A DNA stretch of 64,000 nt from Gloeocapsa sp. PCC 7428 (GTDB taxonomy: Bacteria > Cyanobacteriota > Cyanobacteriia > Cyanobacteriales > Chroococcidiopsidaceae). Positions within the stretch are counted from its first letter, which is position 1, and each line of letters begins with the position of its first letter. The notes beneath the pieces are model-generated. The model was not told where the DNA came from, ran no database searches, and was given only the letters and a program-made list of their open reading frames with translations. The stretch covers positions 434,001-498,000 of the forward strand of contig NC_019745.1 of NCBI RefSeq assembly GCF_000317555.1, given 5' to 3'. Positions 54,639 through 63,252 of this stretch are shown here, piece after piece. The position numbers and the translations under genes were made by a program.

Positions 54639-54914
54639 TTACGAAACCGTACCATCGTTATGGTTAGGCAAAGTACAGCAGTTCACATCATTCAAGCAAA
54701 CTTTACCCCACTGTAGCGCCCATCGAACTAACGCCACTCGATTTTCAGTCGCGGTTTTAGTCAGAATGTTGCTAATGTGATTATCGACAGTACGTTTACT
54801 AATATCTAATTTTTCTGCTATCTCTTGGTTTGTTAAGCCAGCAGCTACTAGTTCAATAATTTGTAATTCTCGATCAGACAGGGAAACAGGGGTTTGAGAC
54901 TCGCCACCAGCCAT
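54639..54914 (-). CDS. pedR: LuxR-type small regulator, PedR-like
   Basis: 91 residues, made up almost only of a LuxR/GerE DNA-binding domain: LSDRELQIIELVAAGLTNQE, then EKLDISKRTVDNHISNIL. No receiver domain. The tail carries C73, C79 and C80. In Synechocystis, PedR is a redox-responsive LuxR protein of about this size, whose Cys80 is a thioredoxin target. The equivalent position and length support the name, but orthology has not been tested. It would sense photosynthetic electron flow. The start is separated from the next gene by a 700-bp region with a foldback element. Confidence 0.72.
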   Translation of the reverse strand: MAGGESQTPVSLSDRELQIIELVAAGLTNQEIAEKLDISKRTVDNHISNILTKTATENRVALVRWALQWGKVCLNDVNCCTLPNHNDGTVS

Positions 54915-55190
54915 ACTAGCAATTTATCCTTAGTAGATCTACTTACTCTCCTTCTTCAATTCTAAAGGATTCTTTTAATGGTCGGCTTCTCTAAGTATCG
55001 GATATGTTGTGTTTTTTCCTTAGAATGAAGCTGACTAAGTTCCCACCTACTGACAAAAAAAAGTTTGTTGGCTTTTTTACAACACATACAGTAGAGGGAA
55101 AATTAAGTAAAAATACTTATTTACTTTAGGCAAAAATGAATTCTCAGATCCATCAAAATTAATCACTGAAATGTATTTGCGTTGAGGTCT

Positions 55191-55370
55191 AATATCATTT
55201 CACTTTGAAGTTACTACAAATAGGCAGCTTCAGGAGCCTGCGCCGTGCGGGGGTTTACCCCCAATCCCCACTACGTGGGGTCCCCGAGTCCCCCGTTGAG
55301 GCGACTGGCGTGGGCAGAGGAAGCAGAGGAGAAATGATTTGTCGTTTTTATTTAGTGAAATGGTCTAAAT
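55191..55370. repeat. MITE-like foldback element, long copy
   Basis: About 180 bp; the ends match the element at 4310-4400 (AATATCATTTC, CTACAAAT left; TTATTTAGTGAAATGGT right) and are imperfect inverted repeats of each other over ~28 bp. The core, unlike the short copy, holds two G+C-rich hairpins: GGGGG (55249-55253) with CCCCC (55258-55262), and CCCCAC (55266-55271) with GTGGGG (55275-55280). No coding sequence. The rest of the 54915-55635 spacer is A+T-rich and empty. Confidence 0.65.
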
Positions 55371-55635
55371 AATCAAATTTGAGCGTGAAACAATTTGAAT
55401 ACTTTACTTGAGCTAAGGTTAACTCAATACTCAAAATTTGGGAAAATAAACTCCGTTTTCAGCGCACTTACGTTAAATATTTCTTATTTTTGATGAAGTC
55501 AATTTTGCGCGATCGCTAAACTTAATCAAACATTCGCGCTGTTTACCGAACTATAAGTTTGCTGTGTTTAAATTGAAATGGGTGAAAAAAAGACACTCAG
55601 TAACTTCGGTTGGTTAAAGTGCATTGTATGTCATT

Positions 55636-56526
55636 ATGCTTAAAATTTATCCAGCGCCAGCAGCAATCATTTTTCTTTCAAGTACAATCGCGATCGCTGG
55701 TGTTGGTTGCAATAGCAAACCCTATCTTCATCAGTTAAGTCATACAGCCTCAGTTACTAATAAAAGCCCATCGGGTACAGCATTAGTCAAAAAATCTGCC
55801 GTTGCCACAAAGTTACCATCCGTAACGCCAAACGTGCAGCCAAGTCAGTTTGAATTAGCATTAGACAAAGCAACGGCGGCGTATACTATTAGTCAATCAG
55901 CGCGGTCAGCCGACGATTGGCGCTTAGTTGTAAGTAAATGGCAAGAAGCGCTGGCTTTGATGAAAGCAGTACCTACAGACAGTCAGCAGCGTGCGATCGC
56001 GCAAAAAAAGATAACTGAATATCAACAAAATATTGAGTATGCTCAGCAACAAGTTAATCTTAACTCGACAACTACGCCGCAACTAGAAAGCTTACCTTTG
56101 AACGCGGTAGAACCTGAGGTACCTGAAGTTTTGCCACCCCTAGAACAAGATCAAACAGTTATTCGCATTCCGGTAAAACGCCGCGAAAGTGGCACACCCG
56201 TTATCAATGTGACGTTTAACGGAACACAAAAGTTTGAAATGATTGTCGATACTGGGGCTAGCAACACGGTGATTACGCAAGCGATCGCCACTGCACTAGG
56301 AATTAAACCCACAACAACCGCAAAAGCAAATACTGCTAGTGATAGAGGCGTGGAATTTCTGATTGGCTATGTTGATACTATCGAGGTTGGAGGAGTCGTT
56401 GTTAACAATTTACCCGTAGCGATCGCGCCGTCTGCGCAACTAGAAACCGGATTACTAGGACACGACTTCTTTCAAAATTACGATCTCACATTCAAGCGAG
56501 ATGTTATTGAGTTTCGCCCGCGTTAG
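55636..56526 (+). CDS. Secreted retropepsin-like aspartic protease, long form
   Basis: 296 residues from ATG 55636; a TTG at 55624 is an alternative. The N-terminus is a signal peptide with a Cys at GVGCNS that could be a lipoprotein site, though the lipobox is not a strong one. Residues ~65-145 form a helical region with ADDWRLVVSKWQEAL. The C-terminal 110 residues are a retropepsin-like domain with the active-site triplet in FEMIVDTGASNTVI and the end GLLGHDFFQNYDLTF. Such single-domain proteases act as dimers. The next gene is its shorter paralogue. Confidence 0.85.
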   Translation: MLKIYPAPAAIIFLSSTIAIAGVGCNSKPYLHQLSHTASVTNKSPSGTALVKKSAVATKLPSVTPNVQPSQFELALDKATAAYTISQSARSADDWRLVVSKWQEALALMKAVPTDSQQRAIAQKKITEYQQNIEYAQQQVNLNSTTTPQLESLPLNAVEPEVPEVLPPLEQDQTVIRIPVKRRESGTPVINVTFNGTQKFEMIVDTGASNTVITQAIATALGIKPTTTAKANTASDRGVEFLIGYVDTIEVGGVVVNNLPVAIAPSAQLETGLLGHDFFQNYDLTFKRDVIEFRPR

Positions 56527-56641
56527 ATACATAAGAGTCAGGGTTCAGGGAGCGCAGGTTAAAGAATATTTTATATTTCAAAGTTTTGAGTGTAGAAACT
56601 GTTTAGTTTTTATTCATCAATAATCTAGTTTTAAAAAATTA

Positions 56642-57178
56642 ATGCAGCAAGCTATTTTACTTCTTATTAAAACTACAGTGACTCTTGTTGGAATCAACTT
56701 TATTGTGCCGCAAGCGAATGCGCAAGAAGCCGAAAGTTGTTACATGATTAATGCTACAGGCGCAGTAGTCAACTTGAGTCAACTTTGTACAAATTACAAG
56801 CGATCGCCATCAACAACACAACAAGTATTTACTGCCAAAATCAAACGCCGCTACGGTGGGACACCAGTGATTGATGTCACATTTAATAATCAGCAAAAAT
56901 TTGAGATGATTTTGGATACAGGAGCGACACAAACGACAATTACGGCAGCGATGGCAAATCAACTCGGATTAGTTCCTGTAGGTAGTCAAATTGTCCAAGT
57001 TGCCAATGGTGAGGCTGTTAGCTTGCCAATAGGACGTGTAGAATCAATCGAAGTTGGTGGTGCCATCCTCCGCGATACTCAGGTATTAGTTGCCCCATTA
57101 CCATTATTAGGGCAAAACTTTTTTAGCCGTTATGACTTGACAATTAAGCAAGATGTCGTTGAGTTTCACTCGCGTTGA
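56642..57178 (+). CDS. Secreted retropepsin-like aspartic protease, short form
   Basis: 178 residues. The signal peptide ends at ANAQ. The mature N-terminus is [17 protein letters not shown], a 17-residue two-cysteine loop, shared with the secreted protein at 45096-45575. The protease domain follows with [14 protein letters not shown] and [15 protein letters not shown]. It is a paralogue of the gene just upstream (116 bp apart, same strand; [16 protein letters not shown] versus VKRRESGTPVINVTFN), so the pair arose by tandem duplication. The 3' end overlaps trpD by 13 bp in the opposite direction. Confidence 0.85.
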   Translation: MQQAILLLIKTTVTLVGINFIVPQANAQEAESCYMINATGAVVNLSQLCTNYKRSPSTTQQVFTAKIKRRYGGTPVIDVTFNNQQKFEMILDTGATQTTITAAMANQLGLVPVGSQIVQVANGEAVSLPIGRVESIEVGGAILRDTQVLVAPLPLLGQNFFSRYDLTIKQDVVEFHSR

Positions 57179-58245
57179 AGAAACTCGACTAATTGCTCAA
57201 GCTTTGCCCAAGCCGCACCACTACGTAGAATTTCCTTTGAGAGGGCGATACCTGCTGTATGATCTTCAGCCGGAACAAGTCCTCCTACTTGTAAAGCAAG
57301 CGATGCATTGAGTGCTACAATATCTTGCTGCGCTTGAGTGCCTTTACCTTGCAAGACTGCTTGGAGAATTGCCGCATTTTCTTGAACATCACCACCACGA
57401 ATGGCTGCGGTGGGAGCAGGATTTAAACCTAGCTGTTGAGGATCGAGCGTTGTTAAACGAACTTCACCTTGACTTAGCACGGCTAAATCTGTCACATCAG
57501 CCAAGCCTGCTTCATCGAGTTTTTCTCGTCCATGAAGAGCGATCGCGCGCTGTGTGCCTAATTGACACAAAGCTTGAGCAACAGTTTCCAAGATTGCCGC
57601 ATCAAATACCCCAATCACCTGTCCAGTAGGGCGCAATGGGTTGATTAATGGTCCTAATAAATTAAAAACCGTGCGTACCTTCAGCGTTTGTCGTAGCGGT
57701 GCGACAACCTTCATGGCTGGATGCCAACCCCGTGCAAACAAAAATGTAATTCCGACTTCCTCAAGCGCGGCTTGAACTTGTTGGGGAGGTGCATTTAAAT
57801 TGACACCCACTGCTTCTAGAACATCGGCAGAACCCACACGACTCGAAGCCGAACGATTGCCATGTTTTGCAACACGTACTCCCGCCGCAGCTGCCACAAA
57901 AGCAACAGCAGTCGAAATATTGAAAGTAGCAGCACCATCACCACCCGTACCACAAGTATCAATGACTGGCTCGTGGTGCAGGATTGTTTCTTGGCATTGC
58001 GATTGCGCAAGCAAAACCTCAGCCATTCCCATAAGTTCTGTTGCGGAGACGCCTTTGGCTTGAATTGCGGCTAGAATGGCTCCCGACAAAACTGGTGGAA
58101 TTGTTTCATCGAGCCATGCTTGCATCAGTTGTGCAGCTTGTTCGCGCGATAGTGAGGCGCGGTCTAATAGTTGTTGTAGTAGCTCACTATCCCAACCTGG
58201 AGTGCGCTCTGAAGTGGCAGTTGCTATTGATGGTGAATAGGTCAT
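57166..58245 (-). CDS. trpD: Anthranilate phosphoribosyltransferase
   Basis: 359 residues from ATG 58245. Landmarks: [20 protein letters not shown] (PRPP loop GTGGD), [19 protein letters not shown], and [20 protein letters not shown]. It transfers phosphoribose to anthranilate in tryptophan biosynthesis. Unlike in enterobacteria, no other trp gene is next to it, as usual in cyanobacteria. Its 3' end overlaps the protease gene. Confidence 0.96.
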   Translation of the reverse strand: MTYSPSIATATSERTPGWDSELLQQLLDRASLSREQAAQLMQAWLDETIPPVLSGAILAAIQAKGVSATELMGMAEVLLAQSQCQETILHHEPVIDTCGTGGDGAATFNISTAVAFVAAAAGVRVAKHGNRSASSRVGSADVLEAVGVNLNAPPQQVQAALEEVGITFLFARGWHPAMKVVAPLRQTLKVRTVFNLLGPLINPLRPTGQVIGVFDAAILETVAQALCQLGTQRAIALHGREKLDEAGLADVTDLAVLSQGEVRLTTLDPQQLGLNPAPTAAIRGGDVQENAAILQAVLQGKGTQAQQDIVALNASLALQVGGLVPAEDHTAGIALSKEILRSGAAWAKLEQLVEFLQRE

Positions 58246-58383
58246 ACATTCTGTTAAAAAAAAGTGGTTAGCTCTTAACTGCACCCCACGACTAACAGTC
58301 AGAGGATTAAATTACAGACGCGTTGCTTGTTTTCCTTAAACTCAAAGTCAGGGGGATAATGTTACTGTCTAATAGCTCAATGA

Positions 58384-59139
58384 CTATTGTTCAACTGCGA
58401 TCGGAAAAAAACGCTTTTCCTCTGACGAGTACTCCCAAGCAATTCCCTCTGGATCGCGGCTGCGACTCCATTCGGCAAAATCTGGATTTGAGCGATGTTT
58501 GTAAACTGTACTCGAATTTACGTCTAATCGCTTCGCAAGTTCAGATTGCAGAAGTGATTCTGGTGCTACTTGAACGTGAGTAGGCGTGTCAGGGTTAGAA
58601 GTCTCAGCCTCCGCAATAGTTGTCTGTTCTGGAGTTGCTACTTCGTTTTCCTCTGGTACTTGGACTTGGTTTTCTTCTAATGCAGGCAAGTCTTCTACAA
58701 GCGTCTTTTGCTCAAATTCAGGTTCGGGCAAAGACAAAGGCGGTTCGCTGTCATCAAAAATACTACCAAGAGTTCTAGCCGTGACAAAGAAATAGCCACT
58801 ACTGCCATTTTCTGGTTCAAGTACCCGCGCGCCAAATTCTGCTGCTTTGTAATCGAGGTAGCGTTTTGCCTTTGCGGCTGAAAGATTAGCGCGCATTGCC
58901 AAATCAAGCGTTGTAATTCGTCCTTGATTTTCTTGAATCAATTTGTGGAAAGTCGGGTTGAGGGTTTTGCTCCACTTTTGCCATCGATAGCGTTGGAAAA
59001 TATTCAAAAGCGCAACAAAACCAGCAATTGCTAGGAGCAATCGCCAAGTGGAAAAGAGAAAAGTAATCGCTAGCGCGACTGGCAAGATGAGAATGAGAAA
59101 GCTATCAGCGGTGTCGGATGATTTTACTGTCATGCCCAT
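58384..59139 (-). CDS. Membrane-anchored protein with two HTH-like segments
   Basis: 251 residues. Two adjacent hydrophobic stretches (FLILILPVALAITFLFSTW and LLLAIAGFVALL) lie near the N-terminus. Residues ~60-115 look like a winged helix: HKLIQENQGRITTLDLAMRA, SAAKAKRYLDYKAAEFGARV. An acidic Glu/Pro-rich linker (~125-190) follows. The C-terminal ~50 residues have another HTH-like pattern, LQSELAKRLDVNSSTVYKHR, then WSRSRDPEGIAWEY. The whole is typical of a conserved cyanobacterial hypothetical; no name can be given. A membrane-tethered nucleic-acid-binding protein is the inference. Confidence 0.7.
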   Translation of the reverse strand: MGMTVKSSDTADSFLILILPVALAITFLFSTWRLLLAIAGFVALLNIFQRYRWQKWSKTLNPTFHKLIQENQGRITTLDLAMRANLSAAKAKRYLDYKAAEFGARVLEPENGSSGYFFVTARTLGSIFDDSEPPLSLPEPEFEQKTLVEDLPALEENQVQVPEENEVATPEQTTIAEAETSNPDTPTHVQVAPESLLQSELAKRLDVNSSTVYKHRSNPDFAEWSRSRDPEGIAWEYSSEEKRFFPIAVEQ

Positions 59140-59222
59140 TTTTGCAAATTAGATTGCTGGCAAACAATCTTATCTTGGCAAAGATTGCGCTCACTTTTAC
59201 CGCTGACTTTATAAAAAACAAA

Positions 59223-60122
59223 CTATTCGAGCAATTTTTTGCGGGCGCGGTTTGCTCTTGCTTCTACACTTGCCATCACCTCGTCTCTTTTTTCCAGCAT
59301 TTCGCCAGGATAGTTTTCTAGAACCCTTGTGGAAAGGGAAATTCGACTTTGGCTCTCATCAACATCCACTACAACCGCCGAAATTTCCTGCCCTGTTTGG
59401 AAAAGCGAAGGCAAAGATTCGACATAGTTTTGACTAATTTGCTTGATGTGTAGCAAACCGTTAATTCCATCTAACTCGACAAACACGCCAAACGGCTTAA
59501 TTGCGCTAATTTTGCCGGTTACAACTTGCCCAGGCTCAAACTGAGTCATCGCTTGCGATCGCGTTGCGAGGCGTTGCGACAGCACAAGTTTATTATTGTC
59601 GCGATTGACTTCTAGCAAACTCGCATTCAGATTTTGCCCGACGAGATTTTCCAGATTTTCGCGTTCGAGTAAATGCGATCGCGGAATAAACCCACGCAAA
59701 CCTTGTACATCAACGGTGACGCCACCTTTATTGACTCCCTTGACGCGCACTTCCAAACTTTTGCCGTCTTCTTGCATTTCGCTTAGCTGTTCCCACAGTT
59801 GTTTGATTTGCAGTTGGCGGCGTGAAAGCGTCACTTGTCCATCCACATTTTGTTCGCGGATAATCAAAAATTCTTGTTCTTCCTGCAACGGTAAAACCGT
59901 AGATAAATCGCTTACGGAGTGCAAACCAACTTCCGTTAAAGGGATGAAAGCTGCGGATTTTCCGCCAATGTCCACATAAGCACCATCACTTTCGTATTGA
60001 AATACCTTCCCCCGCACGACTTGTCCTTTGCTAAATTGAAAATCTTGTTGGTCTAACGCTTTGGCAAAATCATCCATAGAAAAGGATGAACTAGCAGAAG
60101 AAGGTTTAGATTGAGATGTCAT
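59223..60122 (-). CDS. S1-domain RNA-binding protein (30S ribosomal protein S1 homologue)
   Basis: 299 residues with three S1 repeats: residues ~30-100 (GQVVRGKVFQYESDGAYVDI), ~115-185 (GGVTVDVQGLRGFIPRSHL) and ~195-270 (GQVVTGKISAIKPFGVFVEL). Cyanobacteria carry a long S1 (rps1a) and a shorter S1-like protein (rps1b/nbp1). The length and a Ser-rich N-terminus fit the short type, but the choice is not certain. It would bind mRNA near the ribosome and help initiation. Confidence 0.87.
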   Translation of the reverse strand: MTSQSKPSSASSSFSMDDFAKALDQQDFQFSKGQVVRGKVFQYESDGAYVDIGGKSAAFIPLTEVGLHSVSDLSTVLPLQEEQEFLIIREQNVDGQVTLSRRQLQIKQLWEQLSEMQEDGKSLEVRVKGVNKGGVTVDVQGLRGFIPRSHLLERENLENLVGQNLNASLLEVNRDNNKLVLSQRLATRSQAMTQFEPGQVVTGKISAIKPFGVFVELDGINGLLHIKQISQNYVESLPSLFQTGQEISAVVVDVDESQSRISLSTRVLENYPGEMLEKRDEVMASVEARANRARKKLLE

Positions 60123-60161
60123 GAGGTATCAAAACAAAAAGAAATTAATGTAACTTAACGG

Positions 60162-60245
60162 TTGGTTATTGGTAACTGGTCATTAAATAGCGATTAGCGG
60201 TTGTTTGATTGCTAAATGCCAACTAGCCAAATGCTAAAAGCTTTT
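60162..60245. repeat. Direct repeat copy A, downstream of the dienelactone hydrolase
   Basis: About 84 bp. The central part, 60178-60206 (begins GGTCATTAAATAGCGATTAG), is identical over 29 bp to 61119-61147, and the flanks stay similar (TTGGT-A-TGGTAAC before, TTGCTAAATGC and TGCTAAA-GCTTTT after). It lies between the S1-domain gene and the dienelactone hydrolase gene. Confidence 0.75.
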
Positions 60246-60324
60246 CGCGTTCCCTATTACCTATTACCATTTACCCACTCACCTATTGATTAATTGTATG
60301 TCTTCCAAATCTGGAGCAGGTACT

Positions 60325-61074
60325 TTACGCTTCCTTGAGATGCTGCTGAAATAGTTGCTTGACGTGTTCCCAAGCATCAGCCGCAGCTTCGGGGTTGTAG
60401 CTAGCGCGGCGATCGCAGAAAAAACCATGATCCGCTTGCGCGTAGCGAAAGATCTTGTGGGAGACTTGATATTTCTTTAACTCTGCCTCAATCTGATCGA
60501 CATCCGCCGCTGAAATACTCGCATCTTGCATCCCAAAGAAAGCATAAATCGTGCCGCTGATTTCTGGAGTCCGCGTAATTGTGGGCGAACCACCACCAGG
60601 CGTTTGACTCGTTAGCCCCGCCCCGTAAAAAGATGCTGTTGCTTGAATATCTTGGAGTGTAGCCGCTAAATAAGCAACATGACCGCCGAAGCAAAAGCCA
60701 ATACACCCAAAACCGTCTTTTCTGACTTGTGGTAGATCTTTGAGGTAGTCAATTGCCGCTTTTATATCACTCAAAAGTTCGGCTGCTTTGGTTTGTTGTT
60801 TGTATTTTCTTCCCAGTTCAAGATCTTGTGGCGAGTAACCGACTTCAAAATTCGGCGCGACACGCTGAAAAATTGCGGGGGCGATCGCAACATATCCTTC
60901 TTTGGCGATTCTTTCTGTTACGTCGCGAATGTGTTCATTAACACCAAACACCTCCTGAATGACAATAATACCTGGATAAGAACCTTCACCGACAGGCATC
61001 GTCAGATAAGCTGGAACTTGAAGGTCGCCGTTAGGAACTTTTACATGAGAAGAACGAATTTCTATGCTAGTCAT
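60325..61074 (-). CDS. Dienelactone hydrolase family protein
   Basis: 249 residues from ATG 61074 (MTSIEIRSSHVKVPNG); a longer start at 61110 falls in repeat DNA. Catalytic Cys is in GCIGFCFGGHVAY (G-x-C-x-G in place of G-x-S-x-G), His in QADHGFFCD, and the acidic residue in the FFGMQDASIS region. The N-terminal PGIIVIQEVFGVNEHIRDV block is specific to the family. It would hydrolyse dienelactone or a related ester; in cyanobacteria the natural substrate is not known. Cytoplasmic. Confidence 0.92.
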   Translation of the reverse strand: MTSIEIRSSHVKVPNGDLQVPAYLTMPVGEGSYPGIIVIQEVFGVNEHIRDVTERIAKEGYVAIAPAIFQRVAPNFEVGYSPQDLELGRKYKQQTKAAELLSDIKAAIDYLKDLPQVRKDGFGCIGFCFGGHVAYLAATLQDIQATASFYGAGLTSQTPGGGSPTITRTPEISGTIYAFFGMQDASISAADVDQIEAELKKYQVSHKIFRYAQADHGFFCDRRASYNPEAAADAWEHVKQLFQQHLKEA

Positions 61075-61102
61075 GACGAATGTGTTTGCTGTCTGTTGAG
61101 AG

Positions 61103-61185
61103 TTGGTCACTGGTAACGGGTCATTAAATAGCGATTAGCGGTTGTTTAATTGCTAAATGCTTATTGCCAAGTGCTAAAGGCTTTT
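61103..61185. repeat. Direct repeat copy B, upstream of the dienelactone hydrolase
   Basis: Second copy of the repeat at 60162-60245, same orientation, with the 29-bp identical core at 61119-61147. The two copies flank the dienelactone hydrolase gene, 941 bp apart. Confidence 0.75.
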
Positions 61186-61554
61186 CTATTAGCATCAGTT
61201 GCTCTCACGCGCGGACACCTCCAAGGGCGCACTGGCTCCCCATTACCTATTACCCCATGTCAATACGCGTGATATTTAATTATGTTCATCTATTTATCAG
61301 CGTGGTGCCGCCACTTCAATATTAAAGAAACTTTGCTAAATGTTGAGAACTTATGCAGATTTGGTAAGAAACGAACAAATAAAGTAAAGATTTTAAGCAC
61401 AGTTTACTCTTAACCGAACAAATATGCCTTACTCGTGGCTGCAAGCCTTGTCTGTCTTTTGTATTTTCGTCTGTTCATAGTCAATCTGTAAGCAACCATT
61501 TCAGTATCAAACATCTTTTTTGGTTTTTGCCGCAGATTGTCTTTTGGAGGAACA
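61186..61554. other. Promoter region of plmA
   Basis: About 370 bp, A+T-rich, divergent. No gene or clear operator. The strong GGAGG ribosome-binding site of plmA is at 61546-61550. Confidence 0.45.
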
Positions 61555-62535
61555 ATGGTTCAGTTTCATATCCAACCAGATAGTGAAATTCCGGCTTCAA
61601 CTCAGTTACTCAATCAAATTTGGTACGCAATTACATCGCGACAATTTCCCCCAGGTCACAGACTTCCAAGTACACGCGCCCTCGCGATGCAAACAGGGTT
61701 ACACCGAAACACGATCAGCAAAGTCTATCGCCACTTAGAGGAAGACGGACTTGTTGAAAGCCGCGCGGGTTCTGGTATTTACGTCCGCGCCCAGCCATCG
61801 ATGCGTAACCCAGCACCAATTCCCATCTTGGAAAAATATCCCCAAGCCGAAAGAATTGTACAGAATAGTCTTGATGAGCTACTTAAAGCAGGTTGTTCTT
61901 TAAATCAAGCAAGAGAGCTATTTTTAGCAGAAATTGACTGGCGGTTGCGATCGAGTGCGCGAGTATTAGTAACTGTTCCAGCCGATGATATCGGTGCGGG
62001 TAAGTTAATGGTTGACGAACTTGAGCAATCGATTCAACGACCTGTACAATTAGTTCCGTTAGAGGAATTAGCGCAAGTACTAGAGCAAACTCCGGCGGGG
62101 ACAGTGGTGACAACTCGATATTTTATTGCACGCGCCGAAGCGATCGCCGCGCCTAAGTCTGTCCGCGTTATTCCTATCGATATTTACGACTATGCCAAAG
62201 AAATACAACTCTTGAAAAAACTTCCTAAAGGCACTAACCTGGGCATGGTCAGCTTAAGTTCTGGTATTCTCCGCGCCGCAGAAGTGATTGCCTACAGTCT
62301 TCGAGGTGATGAACTCTTAGTGATGAGCGCCCAACTCGGCGATACCTATAAACTCAATGCAATTGTCAAAAGTGCGCAAGTTATCATCAGTTTTGATCAA
62401 GCAAGTTTTCCTGCGGTTAAAGCAGCCGTCCAAGCTGCCAGAGAAGACATTATTCGTCCTCCACAACTCATTTGCAGCGAGAATTACATCAGTGAAAAAT
62501 CAATTGATTTTCTCAAGCGCGAACTGGGCTTATAG
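61555..62535 (+). CDS. plmA: GntR-family regulator, PlmA type
   Basis: 326 residues from ATG 61555, 4 bp after GGAGG (61546-61550). The N-terminal ~75 residues are a GntR winged helix: TQLLNQIWYAITSRQFPPGH, LPSTRALAMQTGLHRNTISK, VESRAGSGIYVRAQP. The C-terminal ~240 residues are a cyanobacterium-specific ligand region, not the aminotransferase domain of MocR types. The N-terminus (MVQFHIQPDSEIPAST) and length match PlmA. PlmA is reported to bind PII-PipX in Synechococcus, and its Synechocystis counterpart (Sll1961) affects photosystem stoichiometry. Confidence 0.87.
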   Translation: MVQFHIQPDSEIPASTQLLNQIWYAITSRQFPPGHRLPSTRALAMQTGLHRNTISKVYRHLEEDGLVESRAGSGIYVRAQPSMRNPAPIPILEKYPQAERIVQNSLDELLKAGCSLNQARELFLAEIDWRLRSSARVLVTVPADDIGAGKLMVDELEQSIQRPVQLVPLEELAQVLEQTPAGTVVTTRYFIARAEAIAAPKSVRVIPIDIYDYAKEIQLLKKLPKGTNLGMVSLSSGILRAAEVIAYSLRGDELLVMSAQLGDTYKLNAIVKSAQVIISFDQASFPAVKAAVQAAREDIIRPPQLICSENYISEKSIDFLKRELGL

Positions 62536-62592
62536 TAAGGGTCAGGTGTGTGGTGAATTTTGTATCAGGTTTAACAATTCAAAAGGTTTGTT

Positions 62593-63237
62593 TTAACGCA
62601 ATAAACTGGGGGCTGCTTCTCTTAAGAGCGTAACCGCACCATCGGCGATAAATTGTACGGCGATCGCTAAAATAAAGAACCCAAGGACTCGATTTAACGC
62701 TCCCAAACCATTTTTGCCTAATACACCAACTAAAGGTTCTCCCAAAGCGAGGCACAAGTAGATCGTCACTCCCAGCAAGACGATTCCAACCAAGCAACCG
62801 ATATCATCAATCCATCCGCTGTTACTTGCCGCAAAACCAATCACAACACCAATCGCGCCAGGACCGCTAATCATCGGAATTGCCATTGGTGTAAAAGAAA
62901 TATCGTCTTTATCGATAGCTTCATCGCTTTCTGGTGCGGTGAGTCGTTGACGCGCTGTCACCATTTCCCAAGCCGTATGCGCAATGAGTAAACCGCCAGC
63001 AATCCGTAACACTCCTAGCGAGATCCCAAAAAAGCTGAGTATTTCTCTGCCTGCCAGTAAAAAGGTGCCCAAAACTAAAACAACATTAATTGCTGTCTGA
63101 CGCGCTTGGCGGAGGCGATAGAATTTTGTGGTTGCGCCTGTTAAACCATAAAAAATGGGGATTGCACCGACTGGATTAGTCACGGGAAACAAAGTTAAGA
63201 AAGTTCCCACGACAACGGAGGTTAACTGCTGCCACAT
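62593..63237 (-). CDS. MarC-family integral membrane protein
   Basis: 214 residues with six hydrophobic segments. Landmarks are PVTNPVGAIPIFYGLT at the N-terminus, LRIAGGLLIAHTAWEM and FTPMAIPMISGPGAIGVVIG. The family was once linked to multiple antibiotic resistance, but that link has been withdrawn and the function is unresolved. It is 15 bp downstream of the alpha/beta hydrolase gene on the same strand, so they are likely co-transcribed. Confidence 0.9.
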   Translation of the reverse strand: MWQQLTSVVVGTFLTLFPVTNPVGAIPIFYGLTGATTKFYRLRQARQTAINVVLVLGTFLLAGREILSFFGISLGVLRIAGGLLIAHTAWEMVTARQRLTAPESDEAIDKDDISFTPMAIPMISGPGAIGVVIGFAASNSGWIDDIGCLVGIVLLGVTIYLCLALGEPLVGVLGKNGLGALNRVLGFFILAIAVQFIADGAVTLLREAAPSLLR

Positions 63238-63252
63238 TCGCTACTCATTCCT

